Shown here in pieces: positions 27,901-40,509 of a stretch of 64,000 nucleotides of DNA. Below the pieces are notes generated by a model, which made no database searches, was not told where the DNA came from, and saw only the letters and a program-made list of their open reading frames with translations. A program made the translations under genes and the position numbers. Numbering within the stretch: position 1 is the stretch's first letter; every line of letters begins with the position of its first letter. The stretch is from Sceloporus undulatus. Lineage: Eukaryota; Chordata; Lepidosauria; Squamata; Phrynosomatidae. Location: positions 122,417,520 through 122,481,519 of the forward strand of contig NC_056527.1 in assembly GCF_019175285.1 (NCBI RefSeq), written 5' to 3'.

Positions 27901-29686
27901 TTCTGTCTCTTTCCAGGGAGCTGTCCAAAGAGTGGATCCTTGCCAGAGGTAAAGTATGAGGATTATGCCAGGTGGTTCGCTACCTTTCAAATTTCACCTT
28001 GTTTGCAGTTAACATTTTAACTTCCCAAATAACAGAAGAAAGGTGTGTGTACTGTACAGGAATCCATCCCTGTTGTGTTCCCTTAGGATTGTGGCATGCA
28101 AAACAAGGCCTGGTATGCAGGCAGATGTGACCGACATACAGCTGAGGCTGCCCTTCTCCATTATAATAAGGTAAAGGGGTATATGTCCCTCCAAATGCCA
28201 TGGAATTTGATGTCTTTTTCCCAGAAAGCATTTATAAATCCCTATACTCTCTGGAGCCAGTTGGTCTATCAGATCATATCTTCCAACGTTTTGCAGATGG
28301 AAGCTGCAGCACATAGAGTAGGTGACAGCTGCAAATGTGGAGGGCCAACTGTATGGGTTTTTTCTTTGCAGAGAATGGTTTTCTTTCTCCTGTGTAGAAA
28401 GCATGTTTGATGAACTGGAAACCCTTTCTTTGGCCCTGATCTTCTGCCCCTCTTCTCTGCTCCTTATGGCAGGATAGCGCTTACCTGGTGAGACGGAGCT
28501 CGCGACACGGCTGGAACCAGCCCTTCACTTTGGCTGTCCTTTACAAGAGCCACGTCTACAACATCCCCATCCGCTACATAGAGAGCAGCCATCAGTACAC
28601 ACTTGGGAAGGATGGCAAGAGCCATGAGGAGGTAGGCGCCTTGGCCAGCATGGTCCACGAGGGACCTTTCTGATGGGAACTGTGTCTGTAGTCTCTGGTG
28701 TGTGTGTGTGTGCTGAGCTGAGCTGCCACATCAGGAGAACTATATCTGGCACCCTAGGGACAACTCAGAAGCTGTGTCCCCATGCATTCACTTTATATCT
28801 GCAACAGTATAAATAGTGCCCATATCAGTGGGATAATGAATCCACTCTGGGTTTTAACCAAGGCTTTAAAGGAATTATCCAAGGTGCTTAACTCTCCTTC
28901 CCACAAATAACTTCAGCATCTTGGACAACTCCTTGAAAGTTACCCAGAACCTGGCATGGATTCACTGCCCAATTGACCACTTGCCACTACTGTACTTTAT
29001 ATGTTCCAGAGCCTTACTAACTGACTCTCTGAATTGCTTCAATATCAGTTTCTGTTGCTGCAAGCCAGAATTGAACAATTCATTCCCCTCTCACTCTGTA
29101 TATGTGTGTGTATTTATAACTTTACAGTTTTTACACCATGTTATAGTGTTGCGTCAGTATTTTAAAATATTCCTAGCATTATTGCCTTTACCAGTGAGTT
29201 GTTCTTTCTCATGATGTGGCCAAAGGACTTGATCAATTGTATTTGTATTAACTGATTTTGTGTACAGCGCTGTGTAAATTTACAGCACTATATAAATAAA
29301 GCTTAATAATAATAATTGATCATCTTGGTATCCAGGGAAATTTCCAGCGTCGTCTGTTCCAGGACCCATTTCTTTGTCTTTTTGGCTTTTCGTGATATCC
29401 TCAACACTCTTCTCCAGAACCACATCTCAAAGGAGTTGATTTTCTTCTTATCAGTTTTCTCCTCTAGTTTTAGGAAAACTGGACTTCAGAGTGATAAAGT
29501 GAGTTGCCAAAAGAATGGAAAGACACTGATCTCCTCTTCCTTTCTTCTTTCCTTTTCCCCCTTTGACAGCTCTTTGACAGCGTCGCCAGCATCATCCAGA
29601 ACTACACAGAGCATCCCTTGGTTTTGATCGATGGCAGCACTTCCGCCAAGGAGCAGACTTGTCTGGTGTTTCCAGTGAAACCATGA
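18947..29686 (+). CDS. SH2D6: SH2 domain adaptor of the SLP-76/BLNK family, SH2D6-like
   Basis: Predicted cytosolic adaptor that links tyrosine kinases to downstream effectors. Exons: 18947-18949 (ATG only), 19848-19873, 20699-20733, 21182-21198, 22057-22189, 22610-22671, 23323-23392, 23812-23931, 24950-24978, 25732-25780, 26364-26421, 27114-27144, 27511-27535, 27917-27948, 28087-28170, 28473-28631, 29570-29686. All phases join without a break, giving 349 residues. N-terminus is MNIFGKNKTPSQVPPIPPKRP, a proline-rich start like the family linker. Six Glu precede QYTYEIP (YxxP at Tyr45). Further Tyr sites are NLYLD (Tyr70) and SIYVE (Tyr174). Proline/basic stretches lie at about 120-145 and 185-200. 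The SH2 domain spans 239-349 (WYAGRCDR, YLVRRSS with the pTyr-binding Arg265, YNIPIRYIE, HPLVLIDG). No SAM domain was found. Adjacent MAT2A supports SH2D6 over BLNK, LCP2 or CLNK. The first exon is the least certain part. Confidence 0.85.
19118..19345. repeat. Inverted pair of repeat R1 in SH2D6-like intron 1
   Basis: A minus copy (19118-19210, GCATGAGCTTTCCTAGACT) faces a plus copy (19243-19345, AGTCTAGGAAAGCTCATGC). A transcript could fold into a hairpin of about 90 bp. Confidence 0.75.
20793..21020. mobile_element. P1 palindromic MITE
   Basis: The arms begin GTATCTACACTGTAGG and end CTACAGTGTGGATGTACC, with ATGGCTCCATC and GGATGGAGC in the two arms. It lies in SH2D6-like intron 3. Confidence 0.8.
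21440..21767. mobile_element. P1 palindromic MITE plus an adjacent partial arm
   Basis: A full copy at 21549-21767 (GCAGAAATAATCCAGTTTGA ... AACTGGATTATTTCTGCAG) lies next to a single diverged arm at about 21440-21530. Confidence 0.7.
24470..24708. mobile_element. P1 palindromic MITE, diverged
   Basis: CTTGATACCACTTTTAACTG and CACTTAAACTGGTATCAAAG form the two arms. It lies in SH2D6-like intron 8. Confidence 0.6.
25269..25457. mobile_element. P1 palindromic MITE
   Basis: The arms carry CACTTTAACTCAATGCTATG and CATTGAGCCAGCGCAG. It lies in SH2D6-like intron 9. Confidence 0.65.
25860..26065. mobile_element. Tigger-like MITE, same family as 8376-9090
   Basis: It opens with TTGGCCCTTGGTATCTGCTG and ends AAAGGGACAACTGTAT. 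It shares AGAAGTGTTTTCTCTAGG with the other copies. Confidence 0.65.
26500..26712. mobile_element. P1 palindromic MITE
   Basis: ACTTTGACACCACTTTAAC and GGCAGCTAAAGCGGAGTTAC mark the arms, with ATGGAGCCATGG on the right. It lies in SH2D6-like intron 11. Confidence 0.75.
29245..29315 (+). mobile_element. LINE-like 3' tail fragment
   Basis: GTGTACAGCGCTGTGTAAAT, then TATAAATAAAGC and AATAATAATAATT. The tail type is that of CR1/L2 elements; compare 63655-63770 and 46205-46275. Confidence 0.5.
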
Positions 29687-30539
29687 CACAACTGGAGGAA
29701 CCGTGATGGAGGAATGGACGTTACTCCAAGACTTGAGGGATCTAACAGCTTCATTTTCTGGCAGGATTTGGCCGAAGCGTCGAAATTCAGTGTGGTTCTC
29801 CTGATGTTTTGCAGAGGTTCTTTGTACGCAGTTCATGTTTAAAATGTCCTTCTGGAAGCCAAGGGCACAGAATGCTTGATCTCCAATGTTATTCTCTTGG
29901 AATGGAAAAGCAAATGAACTTCAGGCATGGAAGATGACTGGAGAGAGAGATTTAAAGTCTAAACACAAAATTCATATATGTTTCGTACACATGGTTTTAA
30001 ATGTTTTAGCTTTTTCTGTCATTGTAACCCGGTGGTTTATTTCATATGCTTTCATCCTATTTCAGATACGCTTTTCCTTCTGTCTGGACAGGTTTCAAAC
30101 TGTTTATATGCTGATCTCACAGCAGAGGGGCAGGATTGAAATATTGTAATGAATGCATGCATAAGTGCAGACATATCTTGTTTTATGCAAAGCCCATGCT
30201 TTCATTTTGAAAAGGATCGGAAATCCTTTTTAGGAATTCCATGCCCATACAAAGGCCAAAGGCCACTGGCGCACTGATTCGAACCCAGGTCTCCCACAGT
30301 GTCCTAGTCCAACATCCAAACCATTACAAGAGGCTGAAAATGCACATATCTACTCAGCTGAGTAGCAATTCACAGCAAAGGCCATCAGGTGTCCTCAGCA
30401 TCTACCAGATCTTGCCTTTCCAAGCGAGCGAAGCTGACAAATCCCTGATTTTGGACTCTTTCACAATCTCAAGAAGCATGATTTCTAGGTATAGAGCCCT
30501 TTGGGTTTTGACAGGTTTTGTCAGCTGTTGCTTCCATCT

Positions 30540-30634
30540 CCAGGGTCCCAATCGCACTTTCTATATACACAGATCTTTTATCCATTGATGTTTTAATTAT
30601 CCACGGATACAATCATCCATGGCTTGAAAGTATT

Positions 30635-30672
<38 letters not shown>

Positions 30673-30775
30673 CAAAAAGGCAAACCTTGATTTTGCCATT
30701 TTATATATGGGACACCATTCTAAAACCCAGGGATGTAAAATCCAACTTGCCGCATAGTCTGTCCCTATATCTAAT
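30540..30775. mobile_element. Tigger-like MITE interrupted by an (AT)n run
   Basis: ATTATCCACGGATACAATC and CAAACCTTGATTTTGCCAT match the Tigger-like family. An (AT)n microsatellite at about 30636-30664 sits inside. Confidence 0.55.
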
Positions 30776-31045
30776 ACAATGCAATTGGAGGAATAAATAA
30801 AACAGCAGCAACTCCTGGCCCAGTTTTGCTTCCCCACATAATCCACCCCAAAGAGTTGTGAGAAAGGATCCCACATCCAGAGTCTTGAGGTTGTTTACCC
30901 TGCAAAGAAACTTTCCATTGCCTTGCATGGAGGACTTTCCACCATGTCGCCTGGAAAAAGCAAATATTGGCTGTAAGTGAGGGATCTGCCTCAGGACTGA
31001 AGCTGGAGAGGGAAAGCTTAGATACCTTCTCCATTTTCAGCACTG

Positions 31046-31046
<1 letters not shown>

Positions 31047-31076
<30 letters not shown>

Positions 31077-31077
31077 T
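31047..31077. repeat. (ATC)n microsatellite
   Basis: About ten ATC units. A similar (ATG/ATC)n run is at 43826-43858. Confidence 0.9.
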
Positions 31078-31127
31078 TGGTATAGGGCCACAAATTTGCA
31101 CCAAACTGCATTACTTCTGCAGCAGCT

Positions 31128-31352
31128 GCATGTACACTGCAGACATAATGCAGTTTGATACCACTTTAAGTGCTGTAGCTCCATGCTATAGAATCCTTGG
31201 ATCTGTAGTTTTAAAAGGCCTTTAGCCATTTATGCTAAAGAGTTCTAGTGCCTCACAAAAGCCACAAATCCCAAGATTTTGTAGGATGAAGCCATGGCAG
31301 TTAAAGTGGTGCCAATGTGCATTATTTATGTTTCTACAGTGTAGATGAATCC
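31128..31352. mobile_element. P1 palindromic MITE
   Basis: The left arm has CACTGCAGACATAATGCAG and the right has GCATTATTTATGTTTCTAC, with ATGAAGCCATGGCAG inside. Confidence 0.75.
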
Positions 31353-31354
31353 TT

Positions 31355-31540
31355 TGTTGTTGTGGTTGTGTGCCTTCAAGTCGTTTCTGACTTATGGTGA
31401 CCCTAGGTGATCTTATCCTGGGGTTTTCTTGGCAAGATTTGTTCAGAGAAGGTTTGCCATTGCCTTCCCCTGAAGCTGAGAGAGTGTCCAACGTCAGCCC
31501 ACTGGATTTCATAGTCGAACTGGGAATCGAACATCCTAGG
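31355..31540 (-). mobile_element. Sauria-type SINE, minus orientation
   Basis: GTTGTGGTTGTGTGCCTTC, then GGTTTTCTTGGCAAG and GAGAGAGTGTCC. It abuts the P1 MITE at 31128-31352. Confidence 0.75.
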
Positions 31541-32114
31541 ACATTTTAAAAGCAGCTGAGAAAGAATGACCGAAGATTAACTGGGACAGTCCCTGCCAAA
31601 CTGGGACGGTTGAATTATGTAGGTTTGTGTTATTGCTTTGTTTGTGAATGTTCCTTCTTTTGGAGGCCTCCTTTTCTGAGAATTCAGTGCACAATGTACC
31701 CGGCATTGGGTTAGGTTTCTTTTTCGGCTTGGTTGCAATTGTACTCAGAGATTGCAATTGCCCTGGCAGCTATGCCCATGAAATGTACTCTTCCATTCAT
31801 CTGATGCCTGTGATCAAAGGCTGGAGGATTTGGTGCGGAGAGACAGAGAGCAGCTTCAAAGAGAGATTTGGCAAGCGCCGTGAAAACAGCAGAGGAGGGC
31901 CACTAAGAGGGAACAGAATCAGTGCAGCATCCTGATAGTTCACTCTCCTTCTTCTCTTTCTTTGCAACCCAAACAAAGCCAGATCAGGGATCTGGATACC
32001 AAAGCACCTGATGCTTAGTGAATGAGTATCCTTGGCAACTAGTAGCTGAAAATCTGGGGATCAAGGACCAAGAGGTCTGCAGGTTGAAGAAGGGGATGGC
32101 TGCAAGGAGAATTT

Positions 32115-32124
32115 NNNNNNNNNN
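32115..32124. other. Assembly gap, 10 N
   Basis: Ten undetermined bases. The true length missing is unknown. Confidence 1.
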
Positions 32125-34078
32125 GGCTGGAGAGGCAACAGGAGGGGTTAAAGGTCTCCCATTCCTTCGTATTGCTCCATTGGCAACACCTGATGATGAT
32201 GAGGATGAGTTCCTTAAGGCTGTAATCCAATGCATACTTACCTGAGAGTAGAAATCATTCAATTCAATAGAACATCTTTCCGAAGAGAGATGCATAGGAT
32301 TTCAGAACGATCTCTTGCTAAGTCCTTGCATGCTAAAGGAGAGGTCATTTAAGTGTGTGTGTGTTTGATATTTTAAAGAAGTATACTAACAAGGGTGCAA
32401 ATATGATTTAGGTATAATGTTAGTGTTTAAAATAACATGGGCTGGGATTTAGTCCTTGTCTGTCTAGATTGCTATGCCCAATCCTGTATTTTTGAAAGTA
32501 AGCAATATCAGAGCTTGGTTGTTCGGGGGATTCTGCAATCTTAGTCCAAAAAGTAACTTTTCCAAGCTTGGCAATGCATGCTGACAATGCTAGACCACTT
32601 GCATTTAATCTCTCATGAACTTGGCCCAAGAGAATGGTTGGATCCACTTGGATCCAGGAATCATTGGATCTGCTCTTCTTCCACTCCATAGGGGATACTC
32701 TCTGCATGATTCATCATGACATGTAGTGACTGTAGCTCAGCCAGTAAGTAAATACTCCTGGTTGCTGCTGAGTGAGGTAATGGCTTAGTTGTCCAGCCCT
32801 CCAGTTGTCCAGCCCTCTGGCCAATGCATTGGTCCACCTGGGTGTCTGTCAAGGGAAAGACGCAATGAGCCACATGATTATTACATTTGCAGGTCAAGCA
32901 AGGAGCGATTAGGGAGCCGGTCAATCTACCAAAGTCTATGGCTGAGAAGAATGAAGCATAGGACAATCCCCCAAAGTCCTGCCTTTCCCATTGGCTGGTG
33001 CTCAGTTCTCCAGAATGAGAAGGATCTGATAAATTCAAATAATAAACACCATTCCTTTGTCAGGACTGTACAACCTGTACTTTGCCGTGTTTAATTTCCG
33101 TTTTGCGCCACTGATTGCAATCCCTCGCCACAACACCTGCGTCGTGGATCCATATTTGCCGACCAAAGATAAAACCTCAGCCAGGTGACGAAGTGGATTT
33201 TAGTCCCAGAAAATAAACCACTCAAGCCCCAGGAAAGCAGGGTTTTATAGAGATTGCATGCTGGCTTGTGCAGGGATGGGACTCATGCAGCCTCTCAATG
33301 GTTATTCGATTGCAATTCCCCGAACTCCATGCCATTGGCTTTTTCGTCTAGGAGATGGGAATTGCAGTCTGAAAGCTGAAAGCATGATTGATACCTGATG
33401 TAGAGACATAAACAAGCATGGACAGAGTTCAGGAGAGCTTTTTTCCCTTCTGTTCACATGGATGCCAAAGAGGTTTGCCAGAGGACTGACCACTTTCCCA
33501 CAGGCCAAAGGGGAGGAATCTCAGGACAGAGCACTCCCTCCAAAGGGTTTGGGGTGTTATCCTCTGCTACACATCCATTAAAGGCACAGGGTCCCTCCAA
33601 AGTTGTCCTACTGGCAATACTATTCCCGAAACCTTGGGCGTTATGTGTGCATGTGTGCATGTGTACTGTAAGCCTTCAAGCAGGGCTGCATTTGGTTTGC
33701 TAACCGGGAAGAAGGCCTGGGATAAGGGCAAGCACTGGTTCGTGACATTGATCCGGCAATGCAAGAGTGCTGGGCCTTGAACCAGACAAAGAACTGGCAG
33801 CCGCAGAGGGTTCAGGCCTCCAGCAAGCGTTTGCCAAACTGCTAGCGTCCAGGAAACCAAAGATGGGTACAGTAGGAGAATTCACTCAGGATGACAGATT
33901 CCTGGACGCTCGCCTCAGTCCTCTCTTCAGGAACATTGAACATTAGCAGCAACAGAAAGCTGATTTAAGTCCATCGCATCAAGGAAGTGTTGGAGTATTA
34001 TCAATTTTAAAGTGTTTTTATCCATTTATCCAGCTTGCAGGGGGCCCCTCTGAACGATTTACTTTTTTAAAATGACAG

Positions 34079-34128
<50 letters not shown>

Positions 34129-34130
34129 GA
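34079..34130. repeat. (TATC)n microsatellite
   Basis: About twelve to thirteen TATC units in a row, nearly pure. It is followed by a partial minus-strand Sauria-type SINE (34150-34260) and a P1 MITE (34285-34465). Confidence 0.95.
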
Positions 34131-34284
34131 TAGCTAATGGGATTTTATTAGCAGGATTTGTTCAGAAGAGGTTTGCCATTGCCTTCCCTTGAGGCTGAGA
34201 GCATGCAACATGTCTCCAAAGTCATAGTCCAGCACTCAAACCACTGTGCCATAGTAGCTTTCAACGGATAGATACTTTGGTCCA

Positions 34285-34465
34285 AAACACGCTGCAGAAA
34301 TAATGCCGTTTGACACCACTTTAACTGCCCTGGCTCCATGCTCTGCAATTCTAGGATCTGTAGTTTTTTTGAGACATTTAGCCTTCTCTGTCAGAGAGCT
34401 CTGGTGCCATAATAGACTATAATTCCCAAACCCAGAGCCAAGGCAGTTAGGGAATCCTGAGAATT
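34285..34465. mobile_element. P1 palindromic MITE
   Basis: The left arm has CACGCTGCAGAAATAATGC and GACACCACTTTAACTGCC. The right arm is shorter. Confidence 0.65.
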
Positions 34466-36049
34466 ATGCCTTTTGGATCATTTGCTTCTTATATCTGGGC
34501 TTTCCCCAGCTTCTGCAAACTGATTTATTTATTTTTCACAGAGATGTACCAAAGACGATCAGATATTTTTGGATGACAGCTTCCAGAATCTCCTTAGCTG
34601 GGGATTGCAGCCCAGAAAAGTAAAAACTTCCCAAGCTCTGTATGGCTTTGCTGCGGCCTTTTGTCACTCTGACTCAACAGAAAAGCCTCAGTTCAGCCAG
34701 GCATGGAAGCAGGAGGAGGCCGAACGGGAGGAATTTCCAAGAGCAATGAATCACACTGTTTGCACAAGGTCAAGGCAAGTGCCTTTGTTCACGGAGGGGT
34801 TATACACATGCTTTTGAGCCATTCCTTCTCTTTGCACAAAAGCCAACGTTGCAAGCCCTTTGACCCTTTACAGCTTCACAAAACAGGACACAAGTATAAC
34901 TCTCCCCTTGAAACTCTTAACTTGCAGATAAGCAGGTTCTGCCTGCAAAGACACCACATTTCCCTAAGGGAAAGTAATGATCGCCACGCATAGATCAGTG
35001 GTAGCGATGCTTGGAGAACACTGGGAGTTGTAGTCCAAGAAAGTAACTTTTCCAAAGTAGCATTTGAGACATGATTTGTGATTATTCATTACGATATATA
35101 TAACTACATTACTTTTGGTGGTTAATGCCCACTTTATGTGTACTGTACTCTCCCTTTCTCCTTAGTCTGTCTGCAGAAAGAGGGCGGTCGTCTTGCAGTT
35201 GCGAAGGGCTGGCTTAAGTCACAGAGGCCCTTGCATGCTCTTCTCAAAGTGGTTTCTCCCCAGTGCTGGAATCTTTGCATTCCTAGTGTTCCTCTCGCAT
35301 AAGAGCCCATCTTTTCCCTCCCTAGACTGTCACTCAATGCCGTGACTATTTTAAAACCCTTGTCCAAGATGCAAGGAGAGATGTCTTTGCCACATGGCGC
35401 AGCTGCAAAGTCCGGCCACTAAGCATGGCTGCCGGCCCAGAAGAGTCCCTTTACAGTGGCCTTGGACCAGGAAAGCCTCCCTATCAGATTCTGCTGAGAA
35501 GAGAAGAAGGAAGGAAGGGTTCCTGGGAGGCTTGGCTTTGACGTCAATGGGAGGAAAGGAATCACTGGGATAGAAAGGGGCACATTGGTTCCTTGCAGCG
35601 CAGGGTGGCATGAGCCTCCTCCATGCGGCCTCTGCCTTGCAGTTAAATCGGTGCACCGGTTCATTCTGCAATTGGATTTCTCATCTGATGCGGCTTTGAT
35701 GTGCTGCACATTACTTTGACATATGCTTTATTGTGTATTTATTTGCCTGCAGGTTTTTGATGCTTTTTTGCTCTAGCTGGGATTCAGGGCTAAGGACTGA
35801 GATTCTAAGAAATATAAGGTTCAAGTAAGGCTGCAAACTGGAATAAGATAAAAGGCCCCTCTCCTTCTAAAGGGTTGTTTCGAAGAAGGAATTGCGTCTC
35901 ATACAGGCTTCACCTGCTGAAATTTGCACTTTTACACAACCATTAAAAGGATGGGAACCTTGTACCCCGATTTCACTTGGTAACCTTAGATTTAGAGGAC
36001 ATTACTATGATGGATGTGGTTTCAGAAACTGGGGTCGCTCACTAATAAG

Positions 36050-36103
36050 GCTGCATCCGCATTGCAGAAATAATCCAGTTTGATATAATAATCCACTTTA
36101 ATG

Positions 36104-36160
<57 letters not shown>

Positions 36161-36248
36161 CGATTTTAACTCTTTGGAAGATATAGTCTCCCTGCCTCTG
36201 TTGCTTTCAAGGGCAAGGAGTTTTTTAATCCAGTTTGATATAATAACA

Positions 36249-36286
<38 letters not shown>

Positions 36287-36700
36287 TTAATAACTATATA
36301 ATAAACAATCCACTTTAACTCTTTGGAAGATATAGTCGCCCTGCCTCTGTTGCTTTCAAGGAAGGGAGTTTTTGAATGCAGTTTGATATGATAATCCATA
36401 TATATATATATACACACACATACCCACTTTAACTCTTTGGAATATATACTCGCCCTTTCATGGGAAGGGAGTTTTTAAAGAGAGCGGCTGGAGAAATAAT
36501 CCAGTTTGATACCGCTTTAACTGCCATGGCTCCATTCTGTGGAATCATGGGCTTTGTCGCTTGTTGTGGCACCATTGCTCTCTGACAGAGAAGGCAAAAT
36601 GTCTCACGAAATGACAGTTCCCAGAATCCCATAGCACTGAGCCATGGCCGTTAAAGTGGTGTCAAACTGGATTATTTCTCCAGTGTGGCTGCAGCCCAAA
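36050..36700. repeat. P1 MITE pieces with AT microsatellites and a local triplication
   Basis: A block with AACTCTTTGGAAGATATAGT and TTGCTTTCAAGG occurs three times (about 36165-36235, 36310-36385, 36425-36480), with (AT)n at 36105-36160 and 36400-36420 and (AAT/GAT)n at 36241-36284 between. A full P1 copy closes it at 36495-36700. Confidence 0.7.
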
Positions 36701-37279
36701 TGCATCTTAGGGAAAGGCAAGGAGAACCATGGGAGTTTAGATACCGCTATAAAATCTACCCAAAAATGTTGGTGCCTGAGGTTACACATCTAAGTGTCAT
36801 GAGTAAACGTTACATAAGAGTGTTATCAGTTGCTGCAATGACAACAAGGTAGATTAGGGCAGTCCTCAAACAAAAGTGACCTGTTCAACAAGCTCCTACA
36901 TTACCTAAGTTATGTTTTGCTTCTGTAATATTACAAGCTTCCTGCTTCACCTGATCGCTGCAAAGTCCAGGGACCTTTTATTTGTGATCAGAGAAAGTGC
37001 CAGGAACATAACTATTTCTCTGCTGATTTTTGCTTCATCTACAAATTTTAATTGAAGAAAACAACAAGTAATTGCACAGATGGTTATTGCACGCCATTGC
37101 GCACATAAAGTGATATCGGAAATGCATTGTCGCTGAAATCCCGAAAGCAAAAAGGTGCGCGTTAATGCTTCTTTGTGACCACACTAATGGCAAATTTTGT
37201 GCAATCGTTTCGCGTAATTACGCGATTTCCCCGGGATATTCCCGGGATAAACTCCTGATCTCCTTCATGTGATAAACTC

Positions 37280-37445
37280 CCATATAAACTCACTGGTTGA
37301 CTCTGGGCAAGTCGCATTCTCTCAGCCTCAGAGGATGGCAATGCCAACTCTCCTCTGAAGAAACTTGCCAAGAAAACCCTATTATAGGTTCGCCTTAAGG
37401 TTGCCATAAGTCAGAAATGACTTGAAGGCACTCATAACAACAAAA
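37280..37445 (+). mobile_element. Sauria-type SINE, 5' truncated
   Basis: CTCTGGGCAAGTCGCATTC, GAAACTTGCCAAGAAAACCC and the Bov-B-like tail TTGCCATAAGTCAGAAATGA are all present. Confidence 0.75.
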
Positions 37446-38361
37446 GCCTGAAGAAGCTTTTTGGAGAATCCAAAGCTTGCGCTCTTCTGTGGCATTTTGG
37501 CAGGTCCTAACAATGGCCTCCTCCGACTGCGGATTTTGGAATTTCCCCCCACCCCCCGTCTTTGTTTCTGGTTATTATGCTTTAATGGTGCTTGTGTAAG
37601 AGGCGGTGGCTGCCAAATACCATTTACACCCTGCCCTTGAGATAAGGTGGCAATGTTCCAGTCCTGATTGAGGAGAACTGTAGTAACCTTATATGGGGAA
37701 AGATCATAACTGCCTTCCACTCATCAGGTATCATGAGATACTTTGGAGATGGGACCCCTAAGTGTAAAAAGGAGGCTGGGATGCTCCAGCTTAGCATGGA
37801 AAATGTGCATCTTCGGACCTGCATACAAACATATGCAGTGCCATTGCACTGTGCTGTGGCAAAGCAAAACAATAAAAGTGCGACAACTGCAATGAATTCA
37901 AACAAAAATCCACCAAACAGTGATACCTTTATTGTCTGACCAAAATGCACAATATACTTGTTGCAAGCTTTCGGAGCCCCACTGGCTTCTTCATCAGGCA
38001 AGGTGTTACAAACAAAAACAGGAGGAAAACAACTGAAGATGTTAATCAGATGCCTGCAATTTGTTGTTTCTAACTGCGAAGGAAGATAAGGCACCGCAAA
38101 ATGTAGGACATTCGGGAGGGAAATGTACAACACTATCAAATAAAAGTTAAAAACACTAATATAAATGAAAATTCATGCTTCCGCGGAGGACATTCGCAAA
38201 CACTATTTTAGCCCTGCTTCAGGCAGCGAAATGTCTTGCCATCCCTGGTGCAATGCATTTTGCAAACACGACAGCCTTGGTAACATTTGCAGTACGGTTT
38301 TTTGCACCCGCTGAAATTTCCAAGCACTCGCCAAAAGCACATCGAGCGCTGGATGTAAGAT

Positions 38362-38462
38362 AACAACTCCAGCGTTTCCCACCCTCTCCGTGGCCTTTTC
38401 AGTACCGAAACTGATCTTTAAAAATAGCCGCTGGGAGGGGAAAAAATGCTGGAGTTGTACAA
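38362..38462. repeat. Short inverted repeat ACAACTCCAGCGTTTCCC
   Basis: ACAACTCCAGCGTTTCCC at about 38368 faces GGGAAAAAATGCTGGAGTTGT about 60 bp on. It may be a small MITE or a hairpin. No coding content. Confidence 0.55.
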
Positions 38463-40509
38463 TGGCTAATTGAAAACTGGGAAATAAGCCCTTGCGCCTA
38501 TGGACACACGCCTATTGTACTGCTATGTTTACGAATCAAAGAGCACGCTCTTTTGCTGGAACATGGAAGTGAAAGAGAAAGCGAAACACTGATTTCTGCA
38601 AAACGGCCTGTTCTTCTTTTCCAAGAAAGCAGGAGTGTCCATTGACTTGTTTTATTTTAAAGTCCTTTAACAATTAATTCCAAAATATCTAGGACTGCCA
38701 GATCTCAGGGCCCTACCCTGAGTCCATAGTTTTAAGAGGTCACCTGCGGAGTACAAACAAGGTTCAGTTTTGCAAGGTTTTGTGGGGGGACCAGCAATTC
38801 TTCTCCCCATCCATGTGCCACTGGGACTGGCACCATATTTACACCCGTTGTATGACATTGTTTGTAGGGACCTGTAGGTGACTGCTCATAGATCAGCACC
38901 AAGCCATGCGCCACCACTTTGAGCACTTTTTAAAGGCGAGACACAGAAGGCTTTTGCAAAGAAACCCCCTGTATTTGTTTTACACTATTTAGTTAGGAGT
39001 GAGAGCCAGCATAGTGGTTTGAGCTCTATGTCAACCTAGGTTTTGGGGGTCAATTTTTTGACTAACATTTCTAGACTTATACATTAGTATATAGAGTAGA
39101 GTGCCGGAAAGGAAATTTTGGCCTTATGAAAGGAAGCAGACAGGGTTTTGGCCTAAAGGAGGAAGAGCAGACAAATTATCATAGATGTCTGTTCACAAGT
39201 GCATTTTGAAATCAGGACTCAATCCAGGTGGAATTTTAATTCAAGAACAAGGAAAGCTCCAGGCAACCTGGTCCCCGCAGAACTAGATATGAAGCCGCTA
39301 TGTGTTATTAGTTTGGCATAATCCAGATGCATTTAATTAATCATAAGCACAAAATAAGAATAAAACATGTGCAAAAGTAATAACTAAAGCACCTGATCCC
39401 ATTTACTCACAAAACCTACAAACACAGAGATAGACAACATGTTACAAAGGACTGGATTAAACATTTATTAAATGACTATTTCCCCCCTGGCTTGCCTTAG
39501 AAGAAAGGCAGGAAATTACTGATTTCACAGCTGAAGTCCATTCCTGGAGTTAAAAGTAGACCAAGGACGGTGGAGTGAATTATTGACAGAGAACTATGTC
39601 AAAATGTATGAAGATGCAGCAGATCAAGAAGTCAAGAAAGTGAAACAAGAAGCCACAAATCGCAGGTCAACTTCAAATTGAAGGTTGTGTATTTAGTTAA
39701 GGAATCGACTAAATTTTCCTGTTTAGAAATTAAGACGGAAATCATAGTTAAGGGTTGAAATGAGGGGTTTACTCCTTCCCATTTAGGAAGATGGGATAAG
39801 GACATTTAATCTAGTCTAATTCCAGCCAGAAAGTGGTGCAAAGCAGAGCAGAGGGTGAGCGCTGGTACCAAAAGGAGTGGGAGAGAAAGCAAAAGTAATG
39901 TGTTTTTAACTTGTTGTTGTGCTCGGTGTATGATAATCATTAGCGAATTTGCTTGCTTTTCCGGGATGCTAACACTTTAACCATTTTTGGGATGGAAGCA
40001 CATAGGTCCCTGTGTGATAAGGTGCAAAGTAAATATATACACACACATAAAGAGAGCCTTTGCAAGTTGCAGCAACAAATAGATCAAGCCTTGAAAGTGT
40101 AGCTGAGTTGGAGATTTGCAAAGAGTATTTTCCTTTTGTTTAGATCTGAGCCCCACAAAACTGGAACAATTTGCACCCCTTTTTCTGGCCTGGGATTGTC
40201 CCATGAAAACTGGAAACTCGGGGCAAGGCTCTGAGATCAGGCAACTGTAAATCCAATTATATACACCAACCTCTAATAGCAGTAAAATTGGGACTTTCCT
40301 TTGTATGTGAATGCTGTTTACAGATCGAGGAAGCATTGTGAAATAACCTTATCGGAACACTGATGCGAAAGAGAAAATGAAACACTGATTTCTGTGAAGT
40401 GGCCACTTGTCTTTTACCAAGAAAGTATAACTGTGGCCTGATACAGAAATCCCTTAACCAGAATTTCAGATTGCTGACATTGGGCCCTCGGTATCCGCTG
40501 GGGTTTGGT

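Noticed and set aside
31984-32295. Open frames across the N run
   Set aside because: They span undetermined bases and have no recognisable motif.
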